NCBI GenBank assembly: GCA_005884455.1 | Contig: VBCH01000056.1 | Span: 1-35,520, forward strand | DNA: 35,520 nucleotides | Source: Betaproteobacteria bacterium | GTDB lineage: Bacteria > Pseudomonadota > Gammaproteobacteria > Burkholderiales > SG8-39 | Direction of reading: 5' to 3' | In this document: piece by piece, positions 16,125 through 28,237 of the stretch | Layout: the number at the start of each line of letters is the position of its first letter | How positions within the stretch are numbered: the stretch's first letter is position 1 | Notes under the pieces: model-generated | Databases searched by the model: none | What the model saw: only the letters and a program-made list of their open reading frames with translations | Told to the model about the DNA's origin: nothing | Program-made: the position numbers and the translations under genes

Positions 16125-17240
16125 TCACTGCGCTACCTGGTCGGCAAACCGTTCGCCGATGGAGAGGACTTCTTCTCGGTTCCGCGCCATGATTTCCACG
16201 AGTTGCGGATCAAAATGCCTGCCGGCGTGCTCCTCCATGTAGACGAGCGCTTCCTCCACGGGCCAAGCCGGTTTATAGGGGCGGACCGAAGTGAGCGCAT
16301 CGTAGACATCCGCGATGGCGACGATCCGCGCTTCAAGCGGAATGTGCTCGCCTCTCAAGCCGGTCGGGTAGCCGCTGCCGTCGTACTTCTCGTGATGGCC
16401 GAGCGCGATCACTGCGGCCATTTGCAAATATCCGGAAGAGCTGTCCTTCAGCATGTCGTAGCCGATGCGCGCGTGGGACTGCATGACCCGCAGGTCCTCG
16501 CCGTCCAGCCTTCCTGGGTTCTGCAGGATTCGGTCCGGTATGCCGATTTTTCCGATATCGTGCATCGGCGCGGCCAGCTCGATCGCATCCTGTTCGGCTG
16601 AGGACAGCCCGATGCCCTTGGCGATCAGCGAGGAGTACTTCGCCATCCGCACAAGGTGCATTCCGGTCACCTTGTCGCGCTGCTCTGCGGCCTTTGCGAG
16701 CCGAAACAGCGTCTCGACCTCGCGCCGCCGCAACTCGCGGGTGGCCTCGTCGATCTTCTGCTCGAGAATCCGCGTTCGGTTCTTCTTGAGAATTTCATGG
16801 CGGCGGAGGCTCAGGAGATTGCGGCAGCGCGCGCCGCATTCGAGCCGGTCTATCGGGCGGATCAGGAAGTCGGTAGCCCCGGCCTCCAAGGCACGGTAGC
16901 GGACTTCGCGATCGTTGACCACCGTGATGCAGACGATCGGAACGTCCTCGTAGCCGAAAATGCGGCGCAAGCGCCGGATGACCTCGATTCCATCCAGGCT
17001 CGGCATCTTGTAGTCGGTGAGCACCATGTCCACGGGGTGCTTGCGCGCGTATTCGATGCCCTCCAAGGGATCGGCGAACGTGGCGACCTCCAGACTCGCG
17101 TCGAGACTCCTCATGATCTCGCTCAGCACGATGCGTCCGGTGGACTGGTCGTCGATAACCAGGATCTTGAGCGGCGCGAGCTTGGTTTCGATCGAGTCGT
17201 GAACCAGCGTAAGCGGTCTAGACGACGTGGTGGTTTTCAT
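16125..17240 (-). CDS. rpfG: RpfG-type response regulator with HD-GYP phosphodiesterase domain
   Basis: 371 residues from ATG 17240, chosen over an upstream in-frame codon because GGGAG lies at good distance before it. Receiver domain at about 25-145 (LKILVIDDQ; phospho-acceptor D76 in VLTDYKMPSLDG), then a helical linker and an HD-GYP domain (about 170-365) with HD at 227-228 (MHDIGKIGIPD), HHEKYDGSGYP (282-292) and IADVYDALTS. All metal ligands appear present, so it should hydrolyse cyclic-di-GMP when phosphorylated by RpfC. First gene of the operon rpfG-rpfC-ACP-KAS, facing rpfF. Confidence 0.93.
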   Translation of the reverse strand: MKTTTSSRPLTLVHDSIETKLAPLKILVIDDQSTGRIVLSEIMRSLDASLEVATFADPLEGIEYARKHPVDMVLTDYKMPSLDGIEVIRRLRRIFGYEDVPIVCITVVNDREVRYRALEAGATDFLIRPIDRLECGARCRNLLSLRRHEILKKNRTRILEQKIDEATRELRRREVETLFRLAKAAEQRDKVTGMHLVRMAKYSSLIAKGIGLSSAEQDAIELAAPMHDIGKIGIPDRILQNPGRLDGEDLRVMQSHARIGYDMLKDSSSGYLQMAAVIALGHHEKYDGSGYPTGLRGEHIPLEARIVAIADVYDALTSVRPYKPAWPVEEALVYMEEHAGRHFDPQLVEIMARNREEVLSIGERFADQVAQ

Positions 17241-17368
17241 TGGAACTCCCTGCCGGCCCGATTGGGAGGCTCCTCGATCCACGCTCCCAAGTCCAGGTCG
17301 AATTACACTATATTTGGCGGGAAATTGCGAGAAATCCCAATTCCCTGCGTTTCAGGGCCCTCCCCCCT
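17241..17368 (-). promoter_or_regulatory. Upstream region of rpfG, and end of the SAF-oxidoreductase transcript
   Basis: On the minus strand a TATAGT box (17312-17307) is followed by an overlapping TGTAAT (17307-17302); -35 matches are poor (TCGCAA at 17330-17325 is the best). A CCCTG-AAACG-CAGGG hairpin (17357-17343) lies after the stop of the upstream oxidoreductase gene, without a T-run, so part of the rpf operon's transcription could be read-through. Confidence 0.35.
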
Positions 17369-18727
17369 CTAGGCCGCGCGCTGTTTCGGAGAGAGGAACG
17401 CCGATTCCATTTCGCGGCGCACCCGCACCGCCTCGGCGCCTGCGTCGTGGGCGACGTCGGCCCAGCACAGGACGCGTCCGGCCTTGACGGGATTGACGAG
17501 CTTCACCTGCTGCGCCAGGCCGAGCGGCAGCGCGCCAGCGCGCAGCGAATCCTCGGCGGGCATAAGCCTGCCCACCACCATGTATCCGCCTTCGCCGTCG
17601 AGAATCTCGCCGGCCTTGAGGTCGCGCTTGGCGCTCGCCACCGCATCGGCACGAAAACCGGTCGCGCAGCCGGTCGGCTCTCCGCGCAACCCGACCGAGG
17701 CGACTGAAATTCCGACCTCGAGTCCGATCAGGTGCCAGCGCTTGTACATGGCCGCATAACGGCCCGAGGGGTCGGTTCGCACCCCGTATTCCGTGAAGCA
17801 GCGCCGGATGTAATCGGACTCGCCCTCGAACACCACCCACACGCCGAAGCGGATGTCGTAAGGAATCGTCCGCCCGTCGCGATCGAGCGATGACACGACC
17901 TCGACCTGCCCCTTGTGATGCAGCTGCCCCCCTTCGGACTTCGGGCGCATCACCATCGGCAGCTCTTCTATGGATGCGGGTGGATACGCGAGGCCCTCCG
18001 GCGCCGGCGTAAGCCCGGTTGCGTTGCACACCGCGGTGGCTTCGATCGCCGGCTTCGACCCGTCGAGAAAGGAATTGAACATCTTCGGGTTGAGTCCGCC
18101 GACGCGCGCTTGCTCGGGCGTGAGGCCGTAGTAACCCCAGACGGTCTCCGGCGTGGACTGCGCAAAGTGCGGCAGCCATTTGTGGCCGCGCCCGGCCGCG
18201 ACCACCGGGAATCCCGCCGCTCGCGCCCAATCGACGAGATCGCAGATGATCGCGGGCTGATCGCCGTATGCTAGGCTGTACACGACGCCCGCCTCCTTGG
18301 CTCTTTTCGCGAGCAGGGGCCCGCAGAACGCATCCGCCTCGACCGTCACCATCACCACGTGCTTGCCGTTTCGGAAGGCAGCGAGGGCATGCTCGACTGC
18401 AGCGATCGGATTCCCGGTGGCTTCGACGACGATCTCCACGGCCGGGTGCGCGACAAGCGCATTCCAATCGTCCGAGATGTGCGTCCGCCGCTCCTTGAGC
18501 GCCGCATCGAGCGACGCGGCAGCGTACTGTTCCGGCTTCCAGCCCACGCGCTCGAGGCTGGCGCGCGCATTCGCCGGCGAGAGGTCGGCGATGCCCGCGA
18601 GATGCACCCCCGGCGTGCGCGGCACTTGCGCAATGTACATGGCGCCGAATTTGCCTGCGCCTATGATGCCGACCCGCAGCGGCCTGCCCTGCGCTTCGCG
18701 CTCCTGGAGCTTTGCGAACAGATTCAT
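17369..18727 (-). CDS. NAD(P)-dependent oxidoreductase with C-terminal SAF-like domain
   Basis: 452 residues. The N-terminus has a Rossmann motif (RVGIIGAGKFGAMYIAQ, residues about 18-34) followed by a homoserine-dehydrogenase/Gfo-Idh-like core (VVEATGNPIAAVEHAL, MVTVEADAFCG). The C-terminal third (KRDLKAGEILDGEGGYMVVG and LPLGLAQQVKLVNPVKAG) is the SAF/AFP-like fold seen in sugar-acid dehydratases and FlgA. This combination matches a family often labelled 'homoserine dehydrogenase-like/SAF', whose members act in branched sugar or sugar-acid catabolism. The reaction is not assignable. The ATG overlaps the preceding dioxygenase stop as ATGA, so the two are translationally coupled. Confidence 0.8.
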   Translation of the reverse strand: MNLFAKLQEREAQGRPLRVGIIGAGKFGAMYIAQVPRTPGVHLAGIADLSPANARASLERVGWKPEQYAAASLDAALKERRTHISDDWNALVAHPAVEIVVEATGNPIAAVEHALAAFRNGKHVVMVTVEADAFCGPLLAKRAKEAGVVYSLAYGDQPAIICDLVDWARAAGFPVVAAGRGHKWLPHFAQSTPETVWGYYGLTPEQARVGGLNPKMFNSFLDGSKPAIEATAVCNATGLTPAPEGLAYPPASIEELPMVMRPKSEGGQLHHKGQVEVVSSLDRDGRTIPYDIRFGVWVVFEGESDYIRRCFTEYGVRTDPSGRYAAMYKRWHLIGLEVGISVASVGLRGEPTGCATGFRADAVASAKRDLKAGEILDGEGGYMVVGRLMPAEDSLRAGALPLGLAQQVKLVNPVKAGRVLCWADVAHDAGAEAVRVRREMESAFLSPKQRAA

Positions 18728-19569
18728 GCGGCTTTAAGCTCGCCGTGCAGCTCTTCCGGCGGAGTTGCGTCCCTCCACGGAAGCGGCACGTCGTAATGAG
18801 CGAGCAGGCAGTCATCGGGGAGGCACTTCAATGGGGTAAAGTCGCGGTGCGCGATGTACCCCGGACGCTTGAAGCGCCGTATGTGGTTCGACACCGCGCA
18901 CAGGCTCAGATACACGCTCACCCGATTCCAAGGGGAGAGGTTCGAAGTCGAGGCGTGCACCAAGCAGGAATGAAACAGGATCATGGACCCCGGCGGACCT
19001 TTTGGCGCCACGATGCCGCCGCGCTCGACGAGTTTCCTGATGGTATCGTGGTTGATCGTCCAAAGCGGGTAGCTGGTCGTCAAGGTGTCGTGATCGGCTT
19101 CGATCACACCCAGCTTGTGGCTGCCGGGAATGAGCATCAGCGGCCCGTTGAACTCGTTGACCTCGTCGAGGAAGATCGCGACGTTCATCGCGCGCGCGTC
19201 GGGCATCAGGTCATCGTTCTTCCAGGTGCCGTAGTCCTGGTGCCACTGCCAGACGTCGCCGTCGAAAGCCATCTTGCCGTTGATCTTGAACTGGTGCATG
19301 TACAACTCTTCGCCGAAAAGCTGCACGATGGGCTCGACCATGCGCGGATGGCGGGCGAGCTTCGCGAACGGGGTGCTGTACATGTGCGCGGCGAAGTTCG
19401 TGCGCACGGCGTCGCTTCCCTTCTCGCGCACGTTCTCCGGCCGGCGTTGGGCGTACAGGCGCGGCACCTCGTCGACCAGTAGCTTTATCTCATCCGGCCT
19501 GAACAGGTTCGGAAAGAAAAGATAGCCGTCGCGCTCGAATTGCTGGGTTTGCCGCGGATTGAGCTTCAC
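18724..19569 (-). CDS. Phytanoyl-CoA dioxygenase (PhyH/EctD-like) family protein
   Basis: Non-haem Fe(II)/2-oxoglutarate oxygenase. Iron ligands are visible as H110 and D112 in WQWHQDYGTW and H205 in LFHSCLVHASTSN; R216 (SPWNR) fits the 2-oxoglutarate-binding Arg. The region WHQDYGTWKNDDLMPDARAM resembles the ectoine hydroxylase signature, but no ectABC gene is present. I chose GTG at 19569 (281 residues) because AGGAAA lies 9 bases upstream and a TATAAT promoter at 19611-19616 would place the transcript start at or beyond the alternative GTG at 19608. It is coupled by ATGA overlap to the SAF oxidoreductase; together they may hydroxylate and then oxidise one small substrate (inference). Confidence 0.82.
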   Translation of the reverse strand: MKLNPRQTQQFERDGYLFFPNLFRPDEIKLLVDEVPRLYAQRRPENVREKGSDAVRTNFAAHMYSTPFAKLARHPRMVEPIVQLFGEELYMHQFKINGKMAFDGDVWQWHQDYGTWKNDDLMPDARAMNVAIFLDEVNEFNGPLMLIPGSHKLGVIEADHDTLTTSYPLWTINHDTIRKLVERGGIVAPKGPPGSMILFHSCLVHASTSNLSPWNRVSVYLSLCAVSNHIRRFKRPGYIAHRDFTPLKCLPDDCLLAHYDVPLPWRDATPPEELHGELKAA

Positions 19570-19610
19570 CGGTGCGATTTCCTGTGCGGACCCCGGATTG
19601 AGCAGCACCG

Positions 19611-19636
19611 ATTATAGACCGGAAAACGCCCGGATT

Positions 19637-19640
<4 letters not shown>
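19611..19640 (-). promoter_or_regulatory. Sigma-70 promoter of the dioxygenase-oxidoreductase pair
   Basis: On the minus strand, CTGAAA (19640-19635) and a perfect TATAAT (19616-19611) are 18 bases apart; the -35 matches consensus at four of six. It overlaps the 3' end of ftsB, and separates this pair from the housekeeping operon before it. Confidence 0.6.
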
Positions 19641-21234
<1,594 letters not shown>

Positions 21235-22092
21235 TTATCCGCCCTTTTTCTGCGTTTTCAGTTTCTGTTCCGCGAAGCGCCCGCGCTTCACCAGCGCGTC
21301 GAGCTCCTTCAAGGTGGCCAGCAACTCCTTCATCCGGTCCAGGGGCCAGGCGTTGGGGCCGTCAGAGAGCGCCTTGTCCGGGTCCGGATGGGTCTCCATG
21401 AACACGCCGGCGATGCCGCTCGCCACCGCTGCGCGGGCCAGCACGGGCACGAACTCGCGCTGTCCACCGGAAGAAATCCCCTGTCCGCCCGGGAGCTGCA
21501 CCGAATGCGTGGCGTCGAACACCACCGGACAACCGGTCTCGCGCATGATCGCGAGCGAGCGCATGTCCGATACGAGGTTGTTGTAGCCGAACGATGCGCC
21601 GCGCTCGCACACGAGGATGTTGTCCTTTCCGCTCGCCTCGCGCGCCTTGTCCACCACGTTCTTCATTTCGGCCGGCGACAGGAACTGGCCCTTCTTGATA
21701 TTGACCGGTCTTCCCGCCGCGGCGACGGCGTGGATGAAATCGGTCTGGCGGCAGAGAAACGCCGGCGTCTGCAGCACGTCGACCGTCGCCGCGACTTCGG
21801 CAATGTCGTCCTTGTCGTGTACGTCGGTCAGGACCGGCACGGCGAATTTCCTCTTCACCTCGGCGAGAATCTCCAGGCCTTTCTCCATCCCGAGGCCGCG
21901 GTACGACTTTCCCGAGCTGCGGTTGGCCTTGTCGTACGACGATTTGTAGATGAACGGCACATCGAGCTCTCTGCAGATTTCTTTCAGCGTGGACGCAGTA
22001 TCGAGCGCCATCTGGCGCGATTCGACCACGCACGGACCGGCGATGAGGAACAAGGGCTTGTCGAGGCCGACTTCGAAGCCGCAAAGCTTCAT
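21235..22092 (-). CDS. kdsA: 3-deoxy-8-phosphooctulonate (KDO-8-P) synthase
   Basis: Condenses phosphoenolpyruvate with arabinose 5-phosphate to KDO-8-phosphate for lipopolysaccharide inner core. 285 residues. Motifs: [56 protein letters not shown], the [11 protein letters not shown] loop, [18 protein letters not shown] and [13 protein letters not shown]. Presence implies a Gram-negative outer membrane. The gene sits 4 bases after pyrG. Confidence 0.98.
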   Translation of the reverse strand: MKLCGFEVGLDKPLFLIAGPCVVESRQMALDTASTLKEICRELDVPFIYKSSYDKANRSSGKSYRGLGMEKGLEILAEVKRKFAVPVLTDVHDKDDIAEVAATVDVLQTPAFLCRQTDFIHAVAAAGRPVNIKKGQFLSPAEMKNVVDKAREASGKDNILVCERGASFGYNNLVSDMRSLAIMRETGCPVVFDATHSVQLPGGQGISSGGQREFVPVLARAAVASGIAGVFMETHPDPDKALSDGPNAWPLDRMKELLATLKELDALVKRGRFAEQKLKTQKKGG

Positions 22093-22096
22093 GCTC

Positions 22097-23749
<1,653 letters not shown>

Positions 23750-23822
23750 CTAAAACCAGGGGGATGGGATGGAGAATGGTACATGAAAACCCCTCCCCGC
23801 TCAATCCGAGCGCCGCTTCGTT

Positions 23823-23828
23823 ATCATA
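23823..23828 (-). promoter_or_regulatory. Candidate -10 box for pyrG
   Basis: TATGAT on the minus strand, about 75 bases before the pyrG start, with no convincing -35. It is half of a short inverted repeat ATCAT...ATGAT. The rest of the 113-base gap 23750-23862 shows no clear terminator for the upstream gene. Confidence 0.3.
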
Positions 23829-23862
23829 TCCGCATGATGCAGAAACAGCTCTACGCTGCGCT

Positions 23863-25833
23863 CTAGGGCTGGGCTAGCTCCGGTCGATTCCGGAAATGCG
23901 CGAGCGCCTCCGGATTCGCGAGCGCCTCGAGGTTCTTCACCGGTTGCCCGTGCACGACGCTGCGCACGGCGAGCTCGACGATCTTATTCGACTTGGTGCG
24001 AGGAATATCGGGCACCTGCAGGATTTTCGCCGGCACGTGCCGCGGAGTAGTATGGGTGCGGATCTGGTTCTTGATCCTTGCAACCAGCGCGTCTTCGAGG
24101 ACAAGGCCTTCGCGGAGCTTCACGAACAGCACCACGCGCACGTCGCCGATCTCGCCTGGCGGCCAAGTCTGGCCGATCACGAGCGACTCGACCACCTCCT
24201 CCAGCTGCTCGACCTGCCGGTAGATCTCGGCCGTGCCGATGCGCACGCCGCCCGGATTGAGCACCGCATCCGATCTGCCGTAGATGATCATGCCCTCACG
24301 AGCGGTGATCTCGCACCAGTCGCCGTGGGTCCAGACCCCGGGAAATCTCTCGAAGTAGGCGGCCCGGTATTTCGTTCCGTCGGGGTCGTTCCAGAATCCG
24401 ACCGGCAGCGACGGAAAGGGCCGCGTGCAGACGAGCTCGCCTTTTTGCTCTTTCACCGAGCGGGCGTTTTCGTCGAACACCTCGACCCTGAGGCCGAGAG
24501 CCCGGCACTGGATCTCGCCGCGCCACACCGGCAGGATCGGGTTTCCGAGCACGAAGCATCCGCAAATGTCGGTGCCGCCCGAGATCGACGAGAGGCACAC
24601 GTCGCGCTTGATCGCGTTGTAGACGTAGTCGAAACCCTCGGGGGCTAGGGGGGAGCCGGTCGAGAGCACGGTGCGCACGTGCTCGAGCCGGTGCGTTTTC
24701 GCCGGCTCTACGCCCGCCTTGGAGATGGCGTCGATGAATTTCGCCGACGTGCCCAGGTGGGTCATTTCCTCGGCGTCGGCGTAGTCGAAAAGAATGCTGC
24801 CGTTGCGGACGAAGGGCGAGCCGTCATAGAGCAGGAGCGTGGCGCCCGAAGCGAGCGCCGAGGCGAGCCAGTTCCACATCATCCAGCCGAGCGTGGTGAA
24901 GTAGAACAGCCGATCTCCGGGCTTCACGTCGCAATGCAGCTGCTGCTCGCAGAGATGCTTGAGCAGCGCGCCGCCGGCTCCATGCACGATGCACTTGGGC
25001 ACTCCGGTCGTGCCGGAGGAAAACAGGATGTACAGCGGATGGTCGAAGGGCAGCTGCTCGAAGGCGATGTCGCTTGCCGGCCGACCGGCGATGAAGTCCT
25101 CCAGACGCTGCGCGCCCGGAATGGCGGAAACGTCCGGCTGATCGCTCACGTAGGGAACGACCACGACGCGCTTCAGGCTCGGCAGGCTCGCAGCGATTTC
25201 TCGCACCTTTTCGAGCGAGTCGATTTCCTTTCCGTTGTAGAAGTAGCCGTCAGCCGCGAAGAGCACCGCTGGGGCGATCTGGCCGAAGCGGTCGAGCACG
25301 CCCCGCACCCCGAAATCAGGGGAGCATGTCGAGAAAGTCGCGCCGATGCTGGTCGCGGCGAGCATCGCGGCGATCGCCTCGGGCAGGTTGGGCAGATAAG
25401 CGGCCACCCGGTCGCCGGGTTTCACGCCCAAGGCGCGCAGTCCCTGCGCGACTCGCGAGACTTGCTCGTACAGCTCGCGATGACTGAGGCGTCGCTTTAC
25501 CTTGTCTTCGCCCCAGAACGCCATCGCGGTGGACGCGTCGCGCCGCCGCAGCAGGTTCTCGGCGAAGTTGAGCCGCGCCTGCGGATACCAGCGCGCGCCC
25601 GGCATCCGGTCGCCGTTCACGAGAACCCGCGCGCCCTTCGCGCTCGCGCGCACGCTCGCGAACTTCCACAGCGAGTCCCAGAACTGCTCCGGGTGATCTA
25701 TCGTCCAGCGGTAGAAGGCCGGATAGTCGTTCAATCCGAGCTTCCAGTCGCGGATCGCCTGGCGCGCGAAACGCGTGAGGTTCGCTTCTTCGATGCGCTC
25801 GGGACCCGGCGTCCAGAGCGGTGTCTCGGCCAT
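23863..25833 (-). CDS. Acetoacetyl-CoA synthetase
   Basis: Activates acetoacetate to acetoacetyl-CoA via an adenylate. 656 residues, the family length. The N-terminus has the cofactor-domain motif of acetyl/acetoacetyl-CoA synthetases ([28 protein letters not shown]). The AMP-binding P-loop is [17 protein letters not shown], followed by [14 protein letters not shown], the hinge [20 protein letters not shown] and the catalytic lysine in [14 protein letters not shown]. Serine/isoleucine-rich SGGTDICG distinguishes the acetoacetyl form from acetyl-CoA synthetase. AGGAGG lies five bases before the ATG. The enzyme serves ketone-body or polyhydroxybutyrate breakdown. Divergent from the ETF-QO gene. 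Confidence 0.92.
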   Translation of the reverse strand: MAETPLWTPGPERIEEANLTRFARQAIRDWKLGLNDYPAFYRWTIDHPEQFWDSLWKFASVRASAKGARVLVNGDRMPGARWYPQARLNFAENLLRRRDASTAMAFWGEDKVKRRLSHRELYEQVSRVAQGLRALGVKPGDRVAAYLPNLPEAIAAMLAATSIGATFSTCSPDFGVRGVLDRFGQIAPAVLFAADGYFYNGKEIDSLEKVREIAASLPSLKRVVVVPYVSDQPDVSAIPGAQRLEDFIAGRPASDIAFEQLPFDHPLYILFSSGTTGVPKCIVHGAGGALLKHLCEQQLHCDVKPGDRLFYFTTLGWMMWNWLASALASGATLLLYDGSPFVRNGSILFDYADAEEMTHLGTSAKFIDAISKAGVEPAKTHRLEHVRTVLSTGSPLAPEGFDYVYNAIKRDVCLSSISGGTDICGCFVLGNPILPVWRGEIQCRALGLRVEVFDENARSVKEQKGELVCTRPFPSLPVGFWNDPDGTKYRAAYFERFPGVWTHGDWCEITAREGMIIYGRSDAVLNPGGVRIGTAEIYRQVEQLEEVVESLVIGQTWPPGEIGDVRVVLFVKLREGLVLEDALVARIKNQIRTHTTPRHVPAKILQVPDIPRTKSNKIVELAVRSVVHGQPVKNLEALANPEALAHFRNRPELAQP

Positions 25834-25862
25834 GGCGGCCTCCTCTCGCCTCGTGGTTGGAC

Positions 25863-25870
25863 ATTATAAT
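25863..25870. promoter_or_regulatory. Shared palindromic -10 element between divergent genes
   Basis: ATTATAAT is its own reverse complement, so a perfect TATAAT is present on both strands within the 74-base gap between acetoacetyl-CoA synthetase (-) and ETF-QO (+). Predicted starts give leaders of about 25-30 bases in both directions. The -35 regions are weak on both sides. Confidence 0.45.
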
Positions 25871-25907
25871 TTGCGCCGGATCGCGCTTGATCCAGATCGG
25901 GAGAAGC

Positions 25908-27551
25908 ATGGCACGCGAATCGATGCAGTTCGATGTGGTCGTGGTGGGCGGCGGGCCGGCAGGACTCGCGAGCGCGATCCGGCTGAAGCAGCTCGCAGCG
26001 CAGAACGCGGTCGAACTGGGCGTGTGCGTGATCGAAAAGGGCTCGGAGATCGGGGCACACATCCTTTCCGGCGCCGTGATGGACCCGCGCGCGCTCGAGG
26101 AGCTCTTCCCCGACTGGAAGCCCCGCGGCGCCCCGCTCACGACCCCGGTGAGCGAGGACCGGTTCCTTTTTCTCACCCGGTCAGGCTCGCTCAGGGTACC
26201 GGGCTTTCTCCTGCCCGAATGCTTCAGGAACCATGGCAACTACGTCGTAAGCCTCGGCAACGTGTGCCGCTGGCTGGGGCAGCAAGCCGAAGCGCTGGGC
26301 GTCGAAATCTACCCCGGCTTTGCCGCCGCGGAAGTGCTCTACGACGACCGCGGCAACGTCTGCGGAGTCGCTACCGGCGACATGGGCGTGGGACGCGACG
26401 GCAAGCCGACCGCCCAGTATCAGCCGGGGATCGAGCTGCGCGGCAAGTATGTCTTCTTCGCCGAAGGCTGCCGCGGCCATCTGGGCAGGCGGCTGATGGA
26501 GCGCTATCGGCTGAGCGCGAACTCGGATCCCCAGGTGTACGGGATCGGCCTGAAGGAGCTGTGGGAGATCGAACCGAAAAGGCACCAGGCGGGGCTCGTC
26601 ATCCACTCTGCCGGCTGGCCCCTGGTCGCGGATACTTACGGCGGCTCCTTCCTCTATCACATGCAGGACAATCTCGTGTCGGTCGGCTTTGTCGTCGGAC
26701 TCGCCTACGCCAACCCTTACCTCGATCCGTACGAGGAATTCCAGCGCTACAAGACCCATCCGGACATCCGTTCGTTCCTCGAAGGCGGCAAGCGCATCGC
26801 CTACGGCGCGCGCGCCATTGCCGCCGGCGGCCTGATGTCGTTGCCCAGGCTCACGTTTCCCGGCGGGTGTCTTGTCGGCGACGAAGCGGGATTCCTCAAC
26901 GCCTCGCGAATCAAAGGCAGTCACGCGGCGATCAAGTCCGGCATGCTCGCCGCGGAGGCCGCGTTTGGCGCCCTGCAGGCGGGACGATCCGCAGACGAGC
27001 TCGACGCTTACGGCACCGCGTTCCAGGAATCGTGGCTCTTCGACGAGCTGTACCGCGCGCGCAACTTCAAGCAGTGGATGTCCAGGGGACTCTATTCGGG
27101 CACGCTCATGGTGGGCGTGGAGCAAACCCTGCTCGGGGGAAAATTCCCCTGGACGCTACACCACCGCCACGCCGACCACGAATGTCTACGTCCCGCTTCG
27201 GAGTGCAAGCCCATCGACTATCCGAAGCCCGATGGAAAGCTCACATTCGATCGCCTCTCCTCGGTATTCATCTCCAATACGAACCACGAGGAGAACCAGC
27301 CCGGCCACCTGGTTCTCAAGGACGCGACCGTTCCCGTCGGCTTGAACCTCGCGAAATACGCGGGCCCCGAGAGCCGCTACTGCCCGGCGGGCGTATACGA
27401 ATTCGTGAAAAACGGCGACGGCGCCGACCGCCTCCAGATCAACGCGCAGAACTGCGTTCACTGCAAGACCTGCGACATCAAGGACCCGACCCAGAACATC
27501 GTCTGGGTTACCCCGCAGGGTGGGGATGGACCGAACTACCCGAACATGTAG
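25908..27551 (+). CDS. Electron transfer flavoprotein-ubiquinone oxidoreductase
   Basis: Takes electrons from reduced ETF and passes them to ubiquinone, linking acyl-CoA dehydrogenases to respiration; peripheral to the inner membrane. 547 residues from ATG 25908, chosen for the GGGAGAA site before it. FAD-binding VVVVGGGPAGLASAIRLKQL starts at residue 9; EKGSEIGAHILSGAVMDP follows, then FVVGLAYANPYLDPYEEFQ in the quinone-binding region. The 4Fe-4S ligands are YCPAGVYEF and NCVHCKTCDIKDPTQNIVW at the C-terminus. It works with the etfBA and dehydrogenase genes at 31.5-35.0 kb. Confidence 0.95.
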   Translation: MARESMQFDVVVVGGGPAGLASAIRLKQLAAQNAVELGVCVIEKGSEIGAHILSGAVMDPRALEELFPDWKPRGAPLTTPVSEDRFLFLTRSGSLRVPGFLLPECFRNHGNYVVSLGNVCRWLGQQAEALGVEIYPGFAAAEVLYDDRGNVCGVATGDMGVGRDGKPTAQYQPGIELRGKYVFFAEGCRGHLGRRLMERYRLSANSDPQVYGIGLKELWEIEPKRHQAGLVIHSAGWPLVADTYGGSFLYHMQDNLVSVGFVVGLAYANPYLDPYEEFQRYKTHPDIRSFLEGGKRIAYGARAIAAGGLMSLPRLTFPGGCLVGDEAGFLNASRIKGSHAAIKSGMLAAEAAFGALQAGRSADELDAYGTAFQESWLFDELYRARNFKQWMSRGLYSGTLMVGVEQTLLGGKFPWTLHHRHADHECLRPASECKPIDYPKPDGKLTFDRLSSVFISNTNHEENQPGHLVLKDATVPVGLNLAKYAGPESRYCPAGVYEFVKNGDGADRLQINAQNCVHCKTCDIKDPTQNIVWVTPQGGDGPNYPNM

Positions 27552-27585
27552 GCAGATCGCTAACTCTTCAAAGAGAAAGAAGTAG

Positions 27586-27614
27586 TTGCAAATAACGAAC
27601 GTTCGTACTATTGT
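27586..27614 (+). promoter_or_regulatory. Promoter of the TetR gene
   Basis: TTGCAA (27586-27591) and TATTGT (27609-27614) are separated by exactly 17 bases, each matching consensus at four positions. The predicted transcription start falls on or next to ATG 27621, implying an mRNA with no or almost no leader. Confidence 0.55.
27595..27606. promoter_or_regulatory. TetR operator (perfect 12-base palindrome)
   Basis: ACGAACGTTCGT is a perfect palindrome, within a looser AAT...ATT symmetry. It lies in the spacer between the -35 and -10 of the TetR gene's own promoter, where a bound dimer would block RNA polymerase. Its form is typical of TetR-family operators. Confidence 0.75.
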
Positions 27615-27620
27615 GTGCGC

Positions 27621-28229
27621 ATGCGAAAAGGCGAGCAGACGCGCACTTTGATCCTCAACGAGGCGGTGGCCCTCGCAAGTCAGGTCGGTTTGGAGGGATT
27701 GAGCATCGGCTCGCTCGCCGCACGCCTGGCCATGTCCAAGAGCGGGCTCTTCGCTCACTTCGGCTCCAAGGAGGATCTGCAGCTCCTCACTCTCAAGCAG
27801 GCGCAGACGCTGTTCTTCGAGCAGGTTTTCTCGCCCGCGTTGAAACAAGCCCGCGGCCTGCCGCGCCTCAGAGCTCTTTTCTCGAACTGGCTCGCGTGGG
27901 TTAAACGCAACGATGATCTCGCGGGCGGCTGTCTGATGCTTGCTGCCTCGGTCGAATACGACGATAGGCCCGGGGCGGTGCGCGACCTGCTCGTCGCCGG
28001 GCAACGCGAGCTGCGCGGCGCTGTCGCCAAGGCCATCCGCCTTGCCATCGACGAAGGGCACCTCGAACCCCACACCGATCCCTGGCAGCTCACCTTCGAG
28101 ATGTTCGGGATCGTCCTCGCCACGCATCACGACTTCAGGCTGCTCGGCGATGCGCGCGCGCCCGAGCGCGCGGGCGACGCTCTGGAACGGCTGATCGAAG
28201 CGCATCGCGCCGCGGCGCCACGCGCCTGA
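27621..28229 (+). CDS. TetR-family transcriptional repressor
   Basis: 202 residues from ATG 27621 (a GTG lies two codons earlier). The N-terminal helix-turn-helix reads GLEGLSIGSLAARLAMSKSG followed by LFAHFGSKEDLQLLTL, the TetR signature. The C-terminal domain (about 80-200) resembles the YsiA-like group, with GGCLMLAASVEYDDRPGAVR. The perfect palindrome in its own promoter indicates autorepression. The neighbours on both sides concern acyl-CoA metabolism, so an acyl-CoA or fatty-acid ligand is possible (inference). The GNAT gene follows after 8 bases and is probably in the same transcript. Confidence 0.9.
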   Translation: MRKGEQTRTLILNEAVALASQVGLEGLSIGSLAARLAMSKSGLFAHFGSKEDLQLLTLKQAQTLFFEQVFSPALKQARGLPRLRALFSNWLAWVKRNDDLAGGCLMLAASVEYDDRPGAVRDLLVAGQRELRGAVAKAIRLAIDEGHLEPHTDPWQLTFEMFGIVLATHHDFRLLGDARAPERAGDALERLIEAHRAAAPRA

Positions 28230-28237
28230 GGGCCGAC

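Noticed and set aside
18724-19569. Ectoine hydroxylase EctD
   Set aside because: The signature is similar, but ectA, ectB and ectC are absent and the gene is coupled to a SAF oxidoreductase, so only the wider family is claimed.
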